From: Ruminococcus sp. HUN007
GTDB taxonomy: Bacteria > Bacillota > Clostridia > Oscillospirales > Ruminococcaceae
Reading direction: 5' to 3'
NCBI RefSeq assembly: GCF_000712055.1
Contig: NZ_JOOA01000001.1
Span: 62,001 to 126,000, forward strand
Length of the DNA stretch: 64,000 bases
This document shows positions 1-7,102 of this stretch, one piece after another (the stretch's first letter is position 1; each line of letters starts with the position of its first letter). Both the position numbers and the translations under genes were made by a program. The notes below the pieces were generated by a model, which was not told where the DNA came from, searched no databases, and saw nothing but the letters and a program-made list of their open reading frames with translations.

Positions 1-118
1 CTGACAGCATTCGCTGAACGTTTCTGCTCAGGCCGCGCTTCATAAAGAATACGCACGCCGAACCGGCTGATGTTCCGAGAAACGGCAGCATAAGTCCGGT
101 TATAATTTCGTTTTTCAT
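1..118 (-). CDS. ZIP-family metal transporter, N-terminal part (runs off the left edge)
   Basis: Only the first 39 codons lie in the window. They start MKNEIITGLMLPFLGTSAGS and continue through CVFFMKRGLSRNVQRMLS, a first membrane helix followed by a basic loop ending in a Ser/Gly-rich segment. This is how many Firmicutes ZIP (ZupT-like) zinc/divalent metal transporters begin, so cytoplasmic membrane metal uptake is the likely role. The ATG at 118 has an AAAGG motif about 9 bases upstream; an in-frame ATG at 124 sits too close to it. The family call rests on a short N-terminus only. Confidence 0.6.
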   Translation of the reverse strand, partial: MKNEIITGLMLPFLGTSAGSACVFFMKRGLSRNVQRMLS

Positions 119-145
119 ATGCATCTACCTTTCTCTGTTACTAAG

Positions 146-254
146 TAAACACTGATTAAATCGGAAATCCGACTACGCCGGATTTCCGGATGCGGGATTT
201 GCGGGGCTTCGCCCCGGAGCCCCACGCTGATTTATGAATAAATCAGCGTTTCCC
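146..254. repeat. Interspersed palindromic repeat, copy 1
   Basis: About 109 bases. It begins AAACACTGATTAAATCGG and ends TAAATCAGCGTTTCCC, so the ends are an imperfect inverted repeat. The interior holds the hairpin GGGGCTTCGCCCC and a second one around TCCGACTACGCCGGA. It lies between the ZIP gene and the flavodoxin operon. Clear relatives are at 5676-5769, 23912-24029 and 34708-34808. No open reading frame is evident, so it is a non-coding MITE-like or REP-like element. Confidence 0.8.
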
Positions 255-256
255 TA

Positions 257-296
257 AAAAACAACAGGCAGGCCGGATCATTGTCCAGGCCTGCCG
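257..296 (-). terminator. Rho-independent terminator of the flavodoxin operon
   Basis: On the minus strand an 8-bp GC-rich stem GGCAGGCC/GGCCTGCC (arms 267-274 and 288-295) is followed by TGTTGTTTTTT. It lies downstream of the flavodoxin stop codon and points with that operon. Confidence 0.75.
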
Positions 297-372
297 GCTG
301 TCTCGCCATGTGGTTATTCTATGAATTACAGTATGTCGAAGATGTCATTTTAAGAAAAATCAGATAGTTTAA

Positions 373-777
373 TTATGCAAAACGTGCGCCAAGTTCTTTA
401 AGTTTTGCAAGATCATCGTCTGAAGGAGTTTCATTTACCATAACTCCTGCACCGTCAACAAGTTCAGCACCTGTCTTCTTTGTACGTTCTTCCCAGTTGC
501 GCATCCATTCACCGTCACCCCAGCCGTATGAACCGAAAAGAATTACTTTCTTTCCGCCAAGACTTCCTTCAACTGATGAGAAGAACGGCTCAAATTCTTC
601 TTCCTCAAGCACTTCCGCACCCATTGCCGGGCAGCCAAAAGCAATAACGTCGTAATCGCTTACACTGCCTCCGAACTCTGAAACTGTAAAAATATCTGCG
701 CCGGCACCATCTGCAATTGCTTTTGCCATTGCTTCAGTATTTCCCGTACCACTCCAGTAGATAACCGCTGTTTTCAT
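373..777 (-). CDS. Flavodoxin (short-chain)
   Basis: A 134-residue FMN-binding electron carrier of the cytoplasm. The phosphate-binding loop SGTGNTEAMA (residues 9-18) is the flavodoxin signature. The segments AFGCPAMGAEVLEE (residues 46-59) and LFGSYGWGDGEW (residues 80-91) match the two loops that clamp the isoalloxazine ring. The length is normal for short-chain flavodoxins. The start ATG overlaps the stop of the DUF3793 gene (ATGA, 774-777) and has a strong AAGGAGG site, so the two are translationally coupled. Flavodoxins often replace ferredoxin under iron limitation, which fits the paired GTTAG-N6-CTAAC operators upstream of this operon. Confidence 0.92.
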   Translation of the reverse strand: MKTAVIYWSGTGNTEAMAKAIADGAGADIFTVSEFGGSVSDYDVIAFGCPAMGAEVLEEEEFEPFFSSVEGSLGGKKVILFGSYGWGDGEWMRNWEERTKKTGAELVDGAGVMVNETPSDDDLAKLKELGARFA

Positions 778-1358
778 TGAAATTCCTCCTTGTATTGCTG
801 TACTGCAGCAAACAGCTCAGTACCCTGTTTTATCTGAGAACAGAGATACTCTCTGCATTCTCCGTATTTTTTAAAAAGGAGCTTTGCCTTCTCTGCTTCA
901 TGATATACTTTCCATGTCCCGCAGAGAAGACAGTTCCTTCCTTTGTTATTTATAAATCCCCGTACATCATCAACAGGATATCCGAGAAAAGCTCCTATCT
1001 CATGCGGAAAATTTCCGAACCGTATACGTGATGACAAACGTTTCAGCTTGTGCTCGGTACTGTCATCAGAACTGTATCCGTATTCGGAAAGCAGTTCCTT
1101 TACATCGGGACGGGAAAGCCATGCTTCAAGTATATCTCTGTGATAAATGTATATAAGTGTTCTTCTGCCGCATCGGCAGAGCACTTTCATATCAAGTCCG
1201 AATCTACCTGCACGTCCGGAAAACTCTTCGCAAAGCTCACCGATCAGCTGCTCCGGCTTATCGACGGTAAAAAGATTGGCACATTTAATACCTGTAAGAG
1301 CGGGAGCTGTATGCTCGGAAAGCTCTTTGTCAAATTCTCTGCGTTCAGGCTCAGACAT
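774..1358 (-). CDS. DUF3793 family protein
   Basis: A protein of about 194 residues recognised as DUF3793, a Firmicutes family of unknown biochemistry commonly found beside flavodoxin and DUF2325 genes. It has conserved-looking Cys pairs (VLCRCGRRTL near residues 60-69 and NCLLCGTW near 143-150), a YIYHRD segment, and GAFLGYPVDDVRGFI near residues 123-137. There is no signal peptide or membrane segment. Translation probably starts at ATG 1358, overlapping the stop of the DUF2325 gene (TGATG). The operon position, not any known activity, suggests a metal- or iron-limitation role. That role is inference. Confidence 0.85.
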   Translation of the reverse strand: MSEPERREFDKELSEHTAPALTGIKCANLFTVDKPEQLIGELCEEFSGRAGRFGLDMKVLCRCGRRTLIYIYHRDILEAWLSRPDVKELLSEYGYSSDDSTEHKLKRLSSRIRFGNFPHEIGAFLGYPVDDVRGFINNKGRNCLLCGTWKVYHEAEKAKLLFKKYGECREYLCSQIKQGTELFAAVQQYKEEFQ

Positions 1359-1648
1359 CAACTCACCTGCTTTTCGTACTGTGCAAGAAGATTCTTTAAA
1401 GCGCTTGCACTTGATGAGTGAAGATGCTTAACCGGAACACCTGATTTCTCAGAATGTTTCTTTACCCCGCCGAGCATCTTGTGTGAACAGGTGCCTGTAA
1501 ATACTATCACAAGATCAGGTTCACCGATCTTATTTTCAAAATCAGCCGGCATTTGTGTAAATACCTTTGATTTGAAGTTATAATTATTACAAATATCCTT
1601 ATATCTTGTTGCCATGCGGTCGTTGCCGCCTACTATCACCACGCTCAT
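1358..1648 (-). CDS. DUF2325 domain-containing protein
   Basis: A 96-residue protein, first gene of the three-gene operon DUF2325-DUF3793-flavodoxin. It opens with VVIVGGNDRMATRYKDICN and contains DLVIVFTGTCSHKML and a PVKHLHSSSASAL stretch, the typical features of DUF2325, a small Rossmann-like family with a conserved Cys-Ser-His cluster. The function is unknown. The family recurs next to metal uptake and redox genes. A good AAGGAG site precedes the ATG. The promoter upstream overlaps two identical-spacing palindromes, so expression is probably repressor-controlled. Confidence 0.85.
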   Translation of the reverse strand: MSVVIVGGNDRMATRYKDICNNYNFKSKVFTQMPADFENKIGEPDLVIVFTGTCSHKMLGGVKKHSEKSGVPVKHLHSSSASALKNLLAQYEKQVS

Positions 1649-1669
1649 TTATTACTCCTTTTCCATTGG

Positions 1670-1724
1670 GTTAGTTTTGACTAACCGGCGTACAATAAAT
1701 AAGTTAGCGTTTGCTAACTGTAAA
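1670..1724 (-). promoter_or_regulatory. Promoter with two GTTAG-N6-CTAAC operators
   Basis: Two perfect palindromes, GTTAG(TTTTGA)CTAAC at 1670-1685 and GTTAG(CGTTTG)CTAAC at 1703-1718, start 33 bp apart, about three helical turns. A candidate promoter on the minus strand has -35 TTTACA (1719-1724) and -10 TATTTA (1696-1701) with 17-bp spacing, and the upstream palindrome fills its spacer. The same palindrome is at 5630-5645. The arm and spacer layout resembles DtxR/MntR-type metalloregulator sites. The regulator's identity is inferred. Confidence 0.65.
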
Positions 1725-1940
1725 CAGTATAACATAATTGCTATGACTTGTCAACCCCTGATCGCCTACATTTTTTTGTCGGCATTATCTGAGCAGAACA
1801 AAGCGGTGAATAGCAGTTAAGCTTATTCCAGAACGGGAGCTTTTAAAATATGCACCTTAAAGATATATGCAGAAAAAAGACCATCGGGTAATGAATGGCC
1901 TGATCATAAAAAATTGTGAAAATCATAAATCTGCTTTCAT

Positions 1941-3431
1941 CTAAACAGTAAAAGATACTGCCCTTCCGTTTCTGATCTTCAGAGTACAGTCGCAGCATTC
2001 TTCAATAAACTCAGGATCATGGGTAGATACAAGAACAGTACTGCCATTCTCTGCAAGTTTACGCAAAAGTACGCCTACCTTTTTCATGTGCGAATAATCA
2101 AGGCCGGATGTCGGTTCGTCAAAAAGCAGAAGTTCTGCACCGGCAGCAATTGCTGAAGCAATAGCCACGCGTTGTTTCTGACCGCCGGAAAGCGCCATAG
2201 GATGTGTGTCTTTAAACTCAAGAAGACCGAGATCATCAAGTATTTTATGGCAGCGTTTTTCATCCTTGTCTTTCATTGAAAGCAATACTTCCTTTTCGAC
2301 ACTGTCGGTGAACAGCTGATGGTTCACATCCTGCATTACCATGTACGAAAAACCGATACGCTTGTTTTTTCTGTACTCCCTGTCTTCCGAAACAATAACG
2401 CCAGTGCAGTCCTTTTCAAGTCCGCACACGCATCGCAGAAAAGTGGATTTACCTGTACCGTTGCTGCCTATCACCGCAATTATCTTTCCCTTCGGAACGG
2501 TAAGTTCAGGAATACACAGACTTAAAGCGTCGCCGTCAGAAGCAGAATATTTCTTTTTCCGGAAAATATACGGCTTATGATGATACGAAAAATAAAAATC
2601 CTTTAAATGTATCCCGTCAGTGATCTGACAAAAACTGTCGTTCTTATTATTATCCGAAAGCAGTGCGAGATAGTGTTTATTAATATTTGTCGGACGCAGT
2701 TTAAGCTTTGCTGTATCTTCAGGAGACAGTCCGGCAAAATCTTCGGCTGACCATTCACGGATGATCCTGCCTTTATCCATACATATCACACGGTCGGCGA
2801 GATCCTTGATGTACCAGAGTCTGTGCTCGGATATAACGATCGTCTTCCCCTGATTTTTCCACTCAGCTATAATATCATGAAGCATTTTCATCGATTCCAT
2901 GTCAAGATTGGAAGACGGTTCATCAAGCAGAATGATATCCGGAAGCAGTGCCGCCACTGATGCGCAGGCTATTCTCTGTTTTTCACCGCCGGATAATTCA
3001 AAAAGACTTCTGCCAAGCAGATTATCAAGATGCATTTTCCGGCAGACCGTTTTCTTTCTGGACAGTATTTCGTCAGGTGAAAGTCCGATGTTTTCAGGAC
3101 CGAAAACTACCTCTCCGTCCGTATCTACAGAAAAGAACTGGCTTCTCGGATTCTGAAAAACAGTTCCGACTACCCCTGCAAGTTCATAAAGAGGCGTTCT
3201 GGCAATATCATGACCGTTTACAGTAACTTCACCTGTAACATCTCCATGATAGTAGTGAGGTATAAGACCGTTCAGAAGACGGATCACTGAAGTTTTGCCG
3301 GAACCGGATGCGCCGCACAAAAGAAGTGTTTCTCCTCTTTTGACTGAAAGAGAAACACTGTCAAGAGAATTGAGCGCAGCACCCTTGTACCTGTGAGTAA
3401 CATTATTTATCTGTGCTATTGTCTGCGTCAT
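1941..3431 (-). CDS. Energy-coupling factor transporter ATPase, fused double ABC domain
   Basis: A 496-residue protein with two complete ATP-binding cassettes that energise an ECF importer from the cytoplasmic side. Domain 1 (about residues 5-240) has Walker A GASGSGKTS, signature LSGGEKQR and Walker B DIILLDEP. Domain 2 (about residues 270-495) has GSNGTGKS, LSGGQKQR and ELLLFDEP. The fused two-domain form is typical of stand-alone (group I) ECF systems, where each substrate-binding S protein has its own module. It is the last gene of the operon. Its ATG overlaps the EcfT stop (ATGA, 3428-3431). The substrate cannot be read from the ATPase. Confidence 0.92.
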   Translation of the reverse strand: MTQTIAQINNVTHRYKGAALNSLDSVSLSVKRGETLLLCGASGSGKTSVIRLLNGLIPHYYHGDVTGEVTVNGHDIARTPLYELAGVVGTVFQNPRSQFFSVDTDGEVVFGPENIGLSPDEILSRKKTVCRKMHLDNLLGRSLFELSGGEKQRIACASVAALLPDIILLDEPSSNLDMESMKMLHDIIAEWKNQGKTIVISEHRLWYIKDLADRVICMDKGRIIREWSAEDFAGLSPEDTAKLKLRPTNINKHYLALLSDNNKNDSFCQITDGIHLKDFYFSYHHKPYIFRKKKYSASDGDALSLCIPELTVPKGKIIAVIGSNGTGKSTFLRCVCGLEKDCTGVIVSEDREYRKNKRIGFSYMVMQDVNHQLFTDSVEKEVLLSMKDKDEKRCHKILDDLGLLEFKDTHPMALSGGQKQRVAIASAIAAGAELLLFDEPTSGLDYSHMKKVGVLLRKLAENGSTVLVSTHDPEFIEECCDCTLKIRNGRAVSFTV

Positions 3432-4129
3432 TTTATATACTTGAAAACCACGAAAACTGCAAGCGCTGTCATAAACAGCAGAATAAAAATATAGTCTGCT
3501 GCTCCAATTTTCAGCACCTGCGCACTGGTTCTTTTCTCCTTTCCTCCGAGGCCTCTTGTTAAAGCGGCAGCGGATAATTCATCGCCTATATTCACACAGG
3601 AAAACAAAAGCGGTATCATACGGTATTCGACCATACTGGCAGCATTACCTCCGCCAAGCATTATGCCACGCATTTTCATCGCATCACGTATAGCGGAATA
3701 TTCCTCTTTTATCGTTGGAAAAAAGCGCATGACTACTGCAAGAGATATCGTAATACCATCAGGAACGTGCATTTTCTGCATGGCACTTACGAACTCACCT
3801 ATCTTTGTAGTTTTTACAACATACCAGGCTGTGATCATTGCGGGCATGAACTGCACGATTATGCTGCAGTAGCCTACAAGAAAAGCTGACAGAAATCCTT
3901 TTGAATTCTCGGAAAGAAACTTAAAGGAAATAAGCAGCGCTGCCACATAGAGTATCAGAAACCTGAACGCCGCAGCATAATGTTTTTCAGAAATAAGCAG
4001 CATTATAGGTATCATGGTTATTATGATCCTGACTACCCAGAGAAAAGGTGAAACAGCGCTCATCATAACAACAGCCGACACCACAAATATCATTAAAAGC
4101 TTTGTTCTCGGGTCTAGCTTTAATTTCAT
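3428..4129 (-). CDS. ecfT: Energy-coupling factor transporter transmembrane protein EcfT
   Basis: A 233-residue membrane protein. It begins LKLDPRTKLLM, the usual EcfT/CbiQ entry, has several hydrophobic helices, and carries the coupling-helix region with AMKMRGI (near residue 150) and LTRGLGG (near residue 190). Those are the two short Arg-Gly motifs that insert into the ATPases. It links the S protein to the fused ATPase. The start overlaps the S-component stop by one base (TAATG) and the stop overlaps the ATPase start, so the three genes form one tightly coupled unit. Confidence 0.88.
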   Translation of the reverse strand: MKLKLDPRTKLLMIFVVSAVVMMSAVSPFLWVVRIIITMIPIMLLISEKHYAAAFRFLILYVAALLISFKFLSENSKGFLSAFLVGYCSIIVQFMPAMITAWYVVKTTKIGEFVSAMQKMHVPDGITISLAVVMRFFPTIKEEYSAIRDAMKMRGIMLGGGNAASMVEYRMIPLLFSCVNIGDELSAAALTRGLGGKEKRTSAQVLKIGAADYIFILLFMTALAVFVVFKYIK

Positions 4130-4719
4130 TACACGATTCCTGCCTTCTCAAAATGCTTCTTAACAACAGCCTTGCCGATATAGGCACCGATACAGCCAAA
4201 AACAAAGCAGAGAATGAGCAGTACAGCTATTGTTTTAGAGTTGATCGCACGGAAAAGATTGTCGCAGTACTCTGCGGAGTAACCTCCGTCAACAAGACTT
4301 TTTTTGTAGGAATCAGCAGTTACGATGACCGGGAAATAATTTGCGCATATCCAGAGACAGAAAACACCATGACTTAAAACTGTCTTTTTAAAACTCTTGT
4401 ATCCGCCTGATTTTGCAATAAGATCTGCGATCAGACCTGCTGCAATTATAAGCGGTGCGCCGAGATATCCCATACCGGTTACGAACATAATAATCGCAAG
4501 AAGAACTGACATGATAGTCAGCATTCCGAATTTTTCAATTTTTGTATAGAACAGCATCATAGGAACAGAACCGACGATCGGAATCATCACTACATAAGAC
4601 GCTACAATGTACGGGTGAATAAATCCAAGCATTCCGCATGCAAATTCAACCACGAACAGAAGTGCAGTAAAAATACCTATCGTAATAAAATCCTTTGCTC
4701 CAAGTTTGTTATTATCCAT
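4129..4719 (-). CDS. ECF transporter S component (Trep_Strep/MptE-like)
   Basis: A 196-residue protein with about five or six hydrophobic helices. It starts with KDFITIGIFTALLFVVEF and contains SVPMMLFYTKIEKFG and GYLGAPLIIAAGLIADLIAK, as in the Trep_Strep-type S components. It would bind substrate in the membrane and dock on EcfT. The substrate is not evident. The promoter operator shared with the flavodoxin operon suggests a nutrient needed under metal or iron limitation. Some related systems have been linked to heme uptake, but that is only an analogy here. A strong AGAGGAG site lies upstream, and an 85-bp gap separates it from the methyltransferase. Confidence 0.8.
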   Translation of the reverse strand: MDNNKLGAKDFITIGIFTALLFVVEFACGMLGFIHPYIVASYVVMIPIVGSVPMMLFYTKIEKFGMLTIMSVLLAIIMFVTGMGYLGAPLIIAAGLIADLIAKSGGYKSFKKTVLSHGVFCLWICANYFPVIVTADSYKKSLVDGGYSAEYCDNLFRAINSKTIAVLLILCFVFGCIGAYIGKAVVKKHFEKAGIV

Positions 4720-4804
4720 TAAAAAAACTCCTCTGTTATTTTTGAGAACCGCGGTTACCTTACGCAGTCCTGGTTTTATGTTTTATCATTATCCTGCCCT
4801 GAAG

Positions 4805-5602
4805 TCACCACCGGAAAGTTGCCCAGCGGTCGTTCATCTTAGGGAACAGTAAAGCGAACAGTTTTGCGCGCAGGGTATACTTTGTCGCTTCCTCATTAAA
4901 GCTGTGCTCTTCCACAAGACGAATACCGTCTGTCAGATCAGCTATTTCCTGCGCTGTATCAGTACCGGAAAGAAAGTGCGCATTTGTATTTCTGACTGTA
5001 TCATGCTGTTTCTCCATTTTAACCATCATTTTGCAGTTCTGTTCTGCTATAAGCGTACCTCCGTCAGGGAAATTGTTTTTGAGTATTTCGAGGAAGGTAC
5101 GGATCTGGTCAAAAGTGAAATACATAAACAGTCCTTCAGCCAGAAAAACCGGCTCTGATTTACGTCCTTTGAGTGCTTCTTTCACCTGGCCGCACCAGCT
5201 GTCTTCAAGCGCACTTCCGGCGATCATTGTTACTCTGTCACGTTCGTCAAAAGCTTTTTTCCGGGCAGCAACTGCATCAGGCAGGTCGAGGTCGAACCAG
5301 AGTATTTTTCCGTTGTCCACTCTGGAAAAACGATCATCAAATCCTGCTCCTACATTGACCACAACAGTATCCGGATTTTTTTTAATTATCTCCTTTAACT
5401 GACGGTCCAGCATTATCGTTCTTGCAACAACGCCTTCATGTGACATAAACTTATCATACTGGTCAGTTTCAATATTAAGTGCCTTTATTATTTCGACTGC
5501 CTTCTGATCCCTTATACGCGGCTTTTTTCTGAGCGTTTCATTGGCCTTTATAGCCAGCGGAATAAGAGCAGTAGTCTGAACATCACCTAATTTTAGTTCC
5601 AT
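4805..5602 (-). CDS. Class I SAM-dependent methyltransferase (LCM/TcmP-like)
   Basis: A 265-residue cytoplasmic methyltransferase. The SAM-binding core is VVVNVGAGFDDRFSR (around residues 80-94), followed by LWFDLDLPDAV, where the acidic residue would contact SAM. LAEGLFMYF (near residue 155) is the motif seen in leucine carboxyl methyltransferase-like and TcmP-like O-methyltransferases. The first gene of the ECF operon, it starts at ATG 5602 with an AGGAGG site, just downstream of a promoter with a GTTAG-N6-CTAAC operator. The methyl acceptor is unknown. Its place in the operon suggests it acts on the imported compound or one derived from it. Confidence 0.82.
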   Translation of the reverse strand: MELKLGDVQTTALIPLAIKANETLRKKPRIRDQKAVEIIKALNIETDQYDKFMSHEGVVARTIMLDRQLKEIIKKNPDTVVVNVGAGFDDRFSRVDNGKILWFDLDLPDAVAARKKAFDERDRVTMIAGSALEDSWCGQVKEALKGRKSEPVFLAEGLFMYFTFDQIRTFLEILKNNFPDGGTLIAEQNCKMMVKMEKQHDTVRNTNAHFLSGTDTAQEIADLTDGIRLVEEHSFNEEATKYTLRAKLFALLFPKMNDRWATFRW

Positions 5603-5629
5603 AATGAATAATCCTCCTGTTTTTGTTCG

Positions 5630-5675
5630 GTTAGGTACCGCTAACTATTATAACACAGGATAATTCAGGAGTCAA
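5630..5675 (-). promoter_or_regulatory. Promoter and GTTAG-N6-CTAAC operator of the methyltransferase-ECF operon
   Basis: On the minus strand -35 TTGACT (5670-5675), 17 bp, -10 TATAAT (5647-5652). The palindrome GTTAG(GTACCG)CTAAC at 5630-5645 lies just downstream of the -10, over the likely transcription start, where a bound repressor would block initiation. Arms and spacer length are identical to the two sites at 1670-1718. The -35 hexamer abuts the interspersed repeat starting at 5676. Confidence 0.75.
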
Positions 5676-5769
5676 GGGAAACACTGATTTAATCGGAAAT
5701 CCGGAGGCGGGATTTGCGGTGCTTCGCCCCGAAGCCCCGCGCTGATTTATTAATAAATCGGCGTTTACC
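5676..5769. repeat. Interspersed palindromic repeat, copy 2
   Basis: About 94 bases, a shorter copy that begins GGGAAACACTGATTTAATCGG and ends AATAAATCGGCGTTTACC. It keeps the central CTTCGCCCC hairpin but lacks part of the second hairpin present in copies 1 and 3. It lies between the ECF operon promoter and the bioB terminator. Confidence 0.8.
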
Positions 5770-5772
5770 AGG

Positions 5773-5805
5773 AAAAAAAGAGGCCGTAAAAACAGCCTCT
5801 TTTTG
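5773..5805. terminator. Terminator downstream of bioB
   Basis: The stem AAAAAGAGGC/GCCTCTTTTT encloses a loop of about nine bases, with A and T tracts on both sides. It stops transcription of bioB on the minus strand and is symmetric enough to act in both directions. Confidence 0.8.
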
Positions 5806-5811
5806 TATTTA

Positions 5812-6775
5812 TCATTTCAATAAACAAAACCCCATATCAGAAAGCATCTTAATATCACCGGCTATATCGTTGCCTGAAGTTGTAAGCATATCTCCGGTGA
5901 TCGTTGCATTCGCTCCGGAAAGGAATGCTTTTTTTCCGCAGTCTTTCATAAGATCCCTGCCTGCAGCAAGACGAATCTCAGCTTCAGGAACTATATACCT
6001 GAATATAGTAACAGTCCTGAGTATGTCATCTTCAGAAAGACGCTCAAGATTTTCAAGCGGAGTACCCGGAATCGGCATAAGAGCATTTATCGGGATGGAT
6101 CTTACTCCGAGTTCGGCGAGACTAACTGCCATATCAATTCGGTCTTCCCATGTTTCACCCATACCGATTATGCCGCCGGAACATACCTCGAAACCTGCGT
6201 TTACAGCACGTTTTATACAGGCGATCTTATCATCATACGTATGCGTTGAGCATATTTCAGGAAAGTATCTCCGTGAAGTTTCAATATTGCAGTGATATCT
6301 GCTTACACCGGCCGAACGAAGTCTCTGAAACTGTTCATCTGTGAGAAATCCGTGGGAGCCGCAGAGCATCATATCAGTATTTTCATGAAGTACGGTATAT
6401 GCTTCAACGGCTTTTTCAAAATCAGTTTTATTAAGTGTCCTGCCGGCAGTAACGATCGAAAACCTGTGAACTCCCCTTTTTTCGTTATGCCTGCACTCTT
6501 TCAGTATTTCTTCTGTCCCGAGGAAAGGATATTCATTAACTCCGGTACAGTTGTGAGCTGACTGGGCACAGAAACGGCAGTTCTCAGAACATTTTCCGCT
6601 TTTCCCGTTAATAATACTGCACAAATCAACCTTATCACTGCAGAAATGTCTTCTGATACGGTCAGCACCTTTACACAGTGAATCGAGATCTGCTTTGAGA
6701 AAAAAAATCTGTATTGTCGCCGCGGACTATACGTTTTCCGTTTATGATCTCACCGGCAAGTTTTAAAACATCCAT
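5812..6775 (-). pseudogene. bioB: Biotin synthase BioB, single-base frameshift near the N-terminus
   Basis: A radical SAM enzyme that inserts sulfur into dethiobiotin, the last biotin step. The cluster motif CSENCRFC (CX3CX2C) is followed by AQSA. Later come YHCNIETS, VCSGGIIGMGE and PINALMPIPGTPLE, all characteristic of BioB. The reading frame starting at ATG 6775 (AAAGGA site upstream) runs about 25 codons to a run of eight T (minus strand; 6700-6707). One T too many shifts it, and the remaining protein continues in the next frame to 5812. Removing one base gives a normal 320-residue BioB. No other biotin gene is nearby. A sequencing overcall is the most likely explanation. Confidence 0.88.
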
Positions 6776-7018
6776 AGCATTTTCCTTTCATACGTGCATC
6801 ATAGTTAAATAACCACCTGACAAACAGGCTCATACTACTTTATTATACTCTTTCAGAATTTAAATGTCAACTTATTCTCGAATGTCAGGTATACAATGTA
6901 CTGGGAAGCAAGAAAAATATGATTCTGAGAACAGAAAAAAATCTCATATTCGCTCTCAGAATATATAAAAAGAGCAAAAAATGATATGTAATTACTGCTA
7001 TAAAAATGATAAAAAACA
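6776..7018. other. AT-rich divergent intergenic region (bioB / dxs)
   Basis: This stretch between the divergent bioB and dxs genes is strongly AT-rich. It contains the bioB upstream region, with a TATAAT-like element on the minus strand near 6841-6848, and no convincing gene. The short minus-strand frame at 6853-7056 has amino acid content typical of random AT-rich DNA. Confidence 0.5.
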
Positions 7019-7047
7019 TTGAAAAAAACAGTAAAGTATGATATAAT
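7019..7047 (+). promoter_or_regulatory. Promoter of the dxs-ABC exporter operon
   Basis: -35 TTGAAA (7019-7024), exactly 17 bp, -10 TATAAT (7042-7047). It leads into a leader of about 50 bases with a 22-bp tandem duplication before the dxs start. Confidence 0.72.
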
Positions 7048-7091
7048 AATCAACATTAAAACTGAAAAGAATCAACATTAAATATGAAAAG
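7048..7091 (+). repeat. 22-bp tandem duplication in the dxs leader
   Basis: Two back-to-back 22-bp units (7048-7069 and 7070-7091) of the form AATCAACATTAAA-ctGAAAAG, differing at two positions. They lie just downstream of the -10 element. The second copy provides the GAAAAGAGG ribosome binding region. Confidence 0.8.
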
Positions 7092-7102
7092 AGGCTCAGA
7101 CT

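Noticed and set aside
6776..6850. BirA-type biotin operator upstream of bioB
   Set aside because: Only weak GTTA/TAAC-like pieces are present without a clean inverted repeat of the expected spacing.
6853..7056. Minus-strand 67-codon gene upstream of dxs
   Set aside because: It overlaps the dxs promoter, has no ribosome binding site, and shows composition expected from random AT-rich DNA.
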